A DNA stretch of 59,864 bases from an uncultured Proteiniphilum sp. (GTDB lineage: Bacteria; Bacteroidota; Bacteroidia; Bacteroidales; Dysgonomonadaceae): assembly GCA_927407015.1 (NCBI GenBank), contig CAKMJT010000028.1, positions 1-59,864 of the forward strand, written 5' to 3'. This document shows positions 56,075 through 59,864 of the stretch, piece by piece. Position numbers and translations under genes: made by a program. The notes under the pieces are model-generated. The model was not told the origin of the DNA, searched no databases, and saw only the letters and a list, made by a program, of their open reading frames with translations. How positions within the stretch are numbered: position 1 is the first letter of the stretch; every line of letters begins with the position of its first letter.

Positions 56075-57349
56075 ATGAGTGTATTATTGAACGCGGGTGG
56101 TTTAACGATTTGGGCGAGTGTCATCGTTTTTTTGCTGATCATCCTTATCCTTGTATGGGTCATTCTTATCGCCAAGGCAAAGCTGATGCCGTCGGGCAAC
56201 GTGAAGATCACCGTGAATGAAGAGAAAGAACTCGACGTGCCCATGGGAAGCACCCTGTTGAACACCTTGCAGTCGAAGGATATCTATCTCTCATCCGCTT
56301 GCGGTGGTGGTGGCACCTGTGGCGAGTGTCGCTGTCGCGTGATAGAAGGTGGTGGTGAAATACTGCCTACCGAGAAAGGGCATTTCAGTCGCAAGGAGCA
56401 GCTGAACAACTGGCGTCTGAGCTGCCAGGTGAAGGTGAAGGAAGATTTGTCTATCGTTATTCCCGAGGAGGTCTTCGGTATTAAGGAGTGGGAATGTGAA
56501 GTGATCTCCAATAAGAATGTGGCTTCGTTCATCAAAGAGTTCGTGGTGAAGCTGCCAGAAGGAGAAAAGCTCGATTTCAAACCGGGATCCTACTGCCAGA
56601 TCAGGGTGCCAAAATATGATCAGATCAGATATGCCGATTTCGATATTGATGAAGAGTATAAGGGTGATTGGGATAAGTTTAAGATGTGGGAGCTGACGGC
56701 GAAGAACGAGGAAGACACGGTACGTGCATATTCCATGGCCAATTATCCTGCCGAAGGTGATATCATCATGCTGAATGTGCGTGTGGCAACACCTCCGTTT
56801 GACAGAGTGAAGGGCGGATGGATGAATGTGAATCCTGGTATTGTATCCTCCTATATCTTCAGCCTGAAGCCGGGTGATAAAGTAATGATATCGGGTCCCT
56901 ACGGTGAATTTCACCCCATCCTCGACAGTAAGAGAGAGATGCTCTGGGTAGGTGGTGGTGCCGGTATGGCTCCATTGCGTTCACAGATCATGCACCTGAC
57001 AAAGACGCTGAAGATCACTGATAGGAAGATGTCTTATTTCTACGGTGCAAGGGCACTTGTGGAAGCGTTCTATCTGGAGGATTTCTATGAGCTGGAGAGA
57101 GAGTTTCCCAACTTCTCGTTCCATCTGGCGCTCGACCGTCCCGATCCGGAAGCTGATGCTGCCGGGGTGAAGTATACTCCGGGATTTGTGCATCAGGTGA
57201 TCCACGACACCTATCTGAAAGATCACGATGCTCCCGAAGATATCGAATACTACATGTGTGGTCCCGGACCCATGGCTAATGCTGTACAGCGTATGCTCGA
57301 CGACCTGGGTGTTCCGCCGGAGATGATCATGTTCGATGATTTCGGGTAA
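56075..57349 (+). CDS. nqrF: Na+-NQR subunit F, NADH-oxidising
   Basis: 424 residues. One N-terminal helix (about 11-33), a 2Fe-2S ferredoxin domain with Cys76, Cys82, Cys85 and Cys117, then FAD (VRAYSMANYPAEGD) and NADH-binding (MLWVGGGAGMAPLRSQIMHL, YYMCGPGPM) domains. Takes hydride from NADH and starts the electron path. Ends FDDFG as usual. Last gene of the operon, followed by a period-7 repeat and a terminator. Confidence 0.97.
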   Translation: MSVLLNAGGLTIWASVIVFLLIILILVWVILIAKAKLMPSGNVKITVNEEKELDVPMGSTLLNTLQSKDIYLSSACGGGGTCGECRCRVIEGGGEILPTEKGHFSRKEQLNNWRLSCQVKVKEDLSIVIPEEVFGIKEWECEVISNKNVASFIKEFVVKLPEGEKLDFKPGSYCQIRVPKYDQIRYADFDIDEEYKGDWDKFKMWELTAKNEEDTVRAYSMANYPAEGDIIMLNVRVATPPFDRVKGGWMNVNPGIVSSYIFSLKPGDKVMISGPYGEFHPILDSKREMLWVGGGAGMAPLRSQIMHLTKTLKITDRKMSYFYGARALVEAFYLEDFYELEREFPNFSFHLALDRPDPEADAAGVKYTPGFVHQVIHDTYLKDHDAPEDIEYYMCGPGPMANAVQRMLDDLGVPPEMIMFDDFG

Positions 57350-57351
57350 AA

Positions 57352-57409
57352 TAGCGGTCAGCTATAAGCTATAAGCTATAAGCTATAAGCAGTAAGCTGT
57401 AAGGTATAA
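57352..57409. repeat. Period-7 repeat after nqrF
   Basis: AGCGGTCA, then seven tandem heptamers from 57361: GCTATAA four times, GCAGTAA, GCTGTAA, GGTATAA. Starts 3 bp after the stop. Confidence 0.9.
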
Positions 57410-57419
57410 ATAAATAGAA

Positions 57420-57455
57420 CGGTACTCTTATAAAGGGAGTGCTGTTTTTTTATTT
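57420..57455 (+). terminator. Terminator of the nqr operon
   Basis: Stem CGGTACTC / GAGTGCTG with two G-U pairs and a TTATAAAGG loop, then TTTTTTTATTT. Confidence 0.75.
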
Positions 57456-57517
57456 ACAGGGATTGGTTCAACAGAGTAAGGATGGTCTCTTTTGCGACGG
57501 TGTGGGGTTGGTATATA

Positions 57518-58105
57518 CTATGGATAGATGTTGCTTACAGGCAGGGATACCCCGTCCTCGATATCGAGCATCGCGTTGATGAGGTAAATACGATCATACT
57601 CACCAAGGGAGGCAGTGCTGATCTCTCTCTCTCTGATGCTGCCCGAGTGTAACAGCTGCTGCCGTTTTGTTCCGTTGAGCAGATAGCTGCGTGGTGTGAA
57701 AAAACTACCTCCTTTTTCAAGAACCACGTTGCTGTAGGAGGTGTCGGTGATGAACCCGTCGCGGCAGATCAGTATCTCGTCACAATCGCCTTTCTGCCGC
57801 AGCAGGTTGTTCAACGCCGATCTGTCGGCATATTTGAAGGCATAGTCCGGGGATGCTTCTACCAGTTTCAGCGTCTTGATCTGTTTCGGTTGGTATATTT
57901 CAAAACTGATCCTTTCAACCGACGAGTCATAGATAATGCTGCATTTCACCTTCACCACCTTTAGCTCCGGGGACAGGAGCGCCTCGATGTTGGGCAGGGC
58001 AGGGACCCTGAACCGGAAATGAGTCGCTGTCTGCTGCATTCGTTCCGTGTGCGCCCGCAGGTGCTGCACTTTGCCGTGATCTATACACACTGTTTCCAGA
58101 AACAT
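57518..58105 (-). CDS. pabC: Aminodeoxychorismate lyase-like class IV aminotransferase
   Basis: 195 residues, PLP-dependent. PabC turns 4-amino-4-deoxychorismate into 4-aminobenzoate and pyruvate in folate synthesis. The likely PLP lysine lies in FKYADRSALN; the cofactor-phosphate region is ITDTSYSNVVL. It is shorter than E. coli PabC (269), as seen in small Bacteroidetes homologues. 3 bp after the pabB stop, so translated with it. The assignment rests on the pair; class IV members are hard to separate by sequence alone. Confidence 0.8.
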   Translation of the reverse strand: MFLETVCIDHGKVQHLRAHTERMQQTATHFRFRVPALPNIEALLSPELKVVKVKCSIIYDSSVERISFEIYQPKQIKTLKLVEASPDYAFKYADRSALNNLLRQKGDCDEILICRDGFITDTSYSNVVLEKGGSFFTPRSYLLNGTKRQQLLHSGSIREREISTASLGEYDRIYLINAMLDIEDGVSLPVSNIYP

Positions 58106-58108
58106 AGG

Positions 58109-59089
58109 CTATGAGGATGTAAAAGGCAGATAGACTTTTTGAACGGCTTCGCGGTACTCGTTCCGGCAGATACTTTGGGCGGTGATTCCCCCGCCGCTGC
58201 GGAAATACAAACCATTGTCGCCCTGTTCAATGTAGCGGATCAGCACGAAGCTCTCCAGCGTCTTTCCGTCGAAGTAGCCTGCCACACCCGTGTAATATCC
58301 GCGGGGTTCTCCCTCTGCCCGGCGGATCAGTTCGAGTGTAGCCCGTTTGGGTGCCCCGGAAACGGAGCCGGCGGGGAGCAGTGCGAAGAAAAGCGATCCG
58401 GCCTGATCCGGATAAGCCTCCGTGAGTGTGCCTTCAATCTCGGAGCTTACCTGCAGCAGGGGCCCGCGGGTGGTCTGCAGTTCCTCGATGTACCTGAAAC
58501 GGGTTACGCCCACCTGTGTGGCTATGCGGCTCAGGTCGTTGCGCAGCAGATCGACGATGGTGTTGTGCTCTGCGGTCTCCTTGTGATCGTTCATGATCCT
58601 TTCCCGCGCGTTGAGTATGCCGGCATCGATTGTCCCTTTCATGGGGTAGGTGACGATCTTTCCGGGATGCATCCTTACAAAGCATTCGGGGGAGAAGCAG
58701 ACCAGTTTTTGTGGGATGAAGAGCTTGTATTTCGCGTGGCTGTGCCGGTAAATATCCTGCAGTGAGAGGGATGTTTCCAGCGGTGTTCTGATGGTGAGGT
58801 TGGTCAGGTAGGAGTCACCGCGTTTCAATCCGTTCATCACGGTATGAAATCGTTTCCGGTAGGTGTGATAATCTTCGGGAATGCATGTAAAACGGAATGG
58901 AACCACGGGGCTCCGATACACGGGAGCATTACTGATGCCGTTGATATCGAACAGAATATGCACCTGGGACAGCGGGTCGGCAATGAAAAAGCCTTCCTCC
59001 ATCTCAAAGCCGATGCCAAAGAGAAAGGGCTTTCTCTCTCTGCCCGCTGCATCCATTTTGTCTTTTATCTCGTGGGAAGGGTAAAACAT
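58109..59089 (-). CDS. pabB: Aminodeoxychorismate synthase component I
   Basis: 326 residues from the ATG at 59089 (MFYPSHEIKDKM); the TTG at 59107 would add six residues. Makes aminodeoxychorismate from chorismate and ammonia. Chorismate-binding motifs: RGDSYLTNLTIR, YPMKGTID with the catalytic Lys, TAEHNTIVDLLRNDLSRIA, LPAGSVSGAPK, RGYYTGVAGYF, SGGGITAQS. The N-terminal domain is short, as in the PabB form of Bacteroidetes. The glutaminase partner PabA is not in the window. A -7 like TATTTTTG ends about 5 bp before the ATG, so a leaderless transcript is possible. Confidence 0.92.
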   Translation of the reverse strand: MFYPSHEIKDKMDAAGRERKPFLFGIGFEMEEGFFIADPLSQVHILFDINGISNAPVYRSPVVPFRFTCIPEDYHTYRKRFHTVMNGLKRGDSYLTNLTIRTPLETSLSLQDIYRHSHAKYKLFIPQKLVCFSPECFVRMHPGKIVTYPMKGTIDAGILNARERIMNDHKETAEHNTIVDLLRNDLSRIATQVGVTRFRYIEELQTTRGPLLQVSSEIEGTLTEAYPDQAGSLFFALLPAGSVSGAPKRATLELIRRAEGEPRGYYTGVAGYFDGKTLESFVLIRYIEQGDNGLYFRSGGGITAQSICRNEYREAVQKVYLPFTSS

Positions 59090-59107
59090 GTCACAAAAAT
59101 AAGTCAA

Positions 59108-59435
59108 ATATCATTTCAGGAAGCATTTTTCCCGGTAAATTAAGTGACATCACACAAAACACCGCCATGGCAATGAGGTCGCGAAAATTTGATGCCTTTC
59201 GGTATGGATTGATTCCTTTCAAACAAGTACGATAGCGTTTGAGAAAAGATATCAGTATATACCTAAGATTATCAGCTGTTTCCGCTGATGTTCCTCCGTC
59301 CTGGCGATAAGAAACAGAAGCCGGTTTTTGTCAATATGTAATATTTTTCACAAAAAAAGGGGGAAATATTTTGTTTGTAACTTTTTTTGCTTTTACTTTG
59401 TAACCACAAAACATAAAAATAATCCGATTTACAGT
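59108..59435. other. Divergent pabB-leuA intergenic region
   Basis: About 330 bp with no gene. It holds the promoter region of pabB at its left edge and the leuA leader promoter at its right edge (59371-59400). Nothing else recognisable. Confidence 0.5.
59371..59400 (+). promoter_or_regulatory. Probable promoter of the leuA leader
   Basis: TTG at 59371-59373 and TTACTTTG at 59393-59400 (one mismatch to TAnnTTTG) with a 19-bp spacer. Transcription would begin about 30 nt before the leader peptide. Confidence 0.5.
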
Positions 59436-59498
59436 ATGGTTCGTAACATGGATATTCTAGTCATTTCTATTCTACTTCTGGAAAACTTCGGGAGGTGA
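59436..59498 (+). CDS. Branched-chain amino-acid leader peptide
   Basis: A 20-codon ORF, ATG at 59436 and TGA at 59496-59498. Its centre reads ILVISILLL: eight of nine residues are Ile, Leu or Val. It lies after a probable promoter and before a terminator and leuA. Its job would be to stall ribosomes when charged Leu, Ile or Val tRNA is scarce. Confidence 0.75.
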   Translation: MVRNMDILVISILLLENFGR

Positions 59499-59577
59499 GA
59501 CTGGCATATTGATACATGTACTAAGGCAGATAATCATAAGATAACCTTTCTCACCCGTTGAGAGAGGTTTTTTCTTT
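59494..59577 (+). promoter_or_regulatory. Attenuator of leuA: antiterminator segment and terminator
   Basis: Terminator: AACCTTTCTCA (59543-59553) with TGAGAGAGGTT (59559-59569), 11 pairs including one G-U, loop CCCGT, then TTTTTTCTTT. An earlier segment GGTGAGA (59494-59500), overlapping the leader stop codon, is complementary to TCTCACC (59549-59555) in the terminator's 5' arm and loop. A ribosome at the stop codon would cover 59494-59500 and let the terminator form; one stalled on the Ile/Leu codons (59454-59480) would leave it free to pair. Confidence 0.75.
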
Positions 59578-59609
59578 ATACTACAACAACAAAACAAAAT
59601 AAGTGGATA

Positions 59610-59864
59610 ATGGAGCGCATTTTTGTATTTGATACAACATTAAGAGACGGGGAACAGGTCCCCGGCTGTCAGCTTAATACAATCGAAAAAATTCAGATAG
59701 CCCGGGCACTGGAGTTACTGGGTGTCGATGTGATAGAAGCAGGATTCCCTGTGTCGAGTCCGGGTGACTTCAACTCAGTGGTTGAGATCTCCAAGGCTGT
59801 TACCTGGCCTACCATCTGTGCGCTCACACGTGCTGTGGAAAAAGACATCGAGGTGGCAGCCGAG
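59610..59864 (+). CDS. leuA: 2-isopropylmalate synthase, N-terminal part, cut by window
   Basis: First committed step of leucine synthesis: acetyl-CoA plus 2-oxoisovalerate to 2-isopropylmalate. 85 codons are visible from the ATG at 59610 to the window edge. Seen: [15 protein letters not shown] with the metal-binding Asp and substrate Arg of the DRE-TIM family, then [20 protein letters not shown] and TICALTRA. Homocitrate or citramalate synthases share these motifs, but the leader rich in Ile/Leu/Val favours leuA. Confidence 0.88.
   Translation, partial: MERIFVFDTTLRDGEQVPGCQLNTIEKIQIARALELLGVDVIEAGFPVSSPGDFNSVVEISKAVTWPTICALTRAVEKDIEVAAE

Noticed and set aside
51385..57349. RNF complex instead of NQR
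   Set aside because: NqrA and NqrF with FAD/NADH domains are present, and there is no RnfB/RnfC; gene order is nqrABCDEF.

Overview
The window looks like chromosomal DNA of a Bacteroidales bacterium, possibly a Dysgonomonadaceae or Porphyromonadaceae relative. The evidence is a SusC/SusD outer-membrane pair, a Na+-pumping NQR operon, DUF4252, DUF5040 and DUF5916 proteins, TAnnTTTG-type promoter boxes, ribosome binding sites without a strong Shine-Dalgarno sequence, and a fused str-S10-spc-alpha ribosomal cluster with no tuf gene after fusA. The family-level placement is inference.

Layout. 1-2957: a SNF2 helicase cut by the window edge. 3.1-3.9 kb: a decayed DUF4143 ATPase tail and a small lipoprotein. 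4.1-11.8 kb: a four-gene surface uptake locus (SusC, SusD and two lipoproteins with discoidin-like C-termini) closed by a strong terminator; no degradative enzyme or regulator is visible beside it. 11.9-15.1 kb: a gene graveyard holding an ablB tail, a duplicated lipoprotein 3' end, a DUF4143 gene with an internal deletion, a frameshifted lipoprotein, two small membrane ORFs and a GH92-like tail. 15.1-21.1 kb: an OPT-family transporter, dipeptidyl peptidase IV and a membrane protein with a degenerate Nudix-like domain. 21.4-23.0 kb: an ECF sigma factor, a probable anti-sigma factor and a DUF4252 protein in one overlapping operon.

23.3-42.3 kb: the ribosomal supercluster, rpsL-rpsG-fusA-rpsJ-...-secY-map-infA-rpmJ-rpsM-rpsK-rpsD-rpoA-rplQ, with one strong promoter in front and one strong terminator behind. 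Two gaps inside it hold structure: an inverted-repeat element between infA and rpmJ, and a three-hairpin leader before rpsD.

42.4-51.1 kb: a DUF5916 protein, an NDH-2-like oxidoreductase, an acyl-CoA dehydrogenase, a DUF5040 protein, a Nif3-like protein and a zinc-ribbon coiled-coil protein. 51.4-57.3 kb: nqrABCDEF, the sodium-translocating NADH:quinone oxidoreductase, behind a promoter with a perfect 14-bp palindrome at the probable transcript start. 57.5-59.1 kb: pabC-pabB for 4-aminobenzoate (folate) synthesis. 59.4-59.9 kb: the start of leuA preceded by what looks like a complete ribosome-mediated attenuator, with a 20-codon leader peptide rich in Ile, Leu and Val, a terminator and a possible antiterminator segment.

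The two observations most worth a second look are this branched-chain amino-acid attenuator and a dispersed family of period-7 repeats (TCAGCNN / GCTATAA / TTACCGC types) that sits mostly just after stop codons and in places forms inverted pairs.
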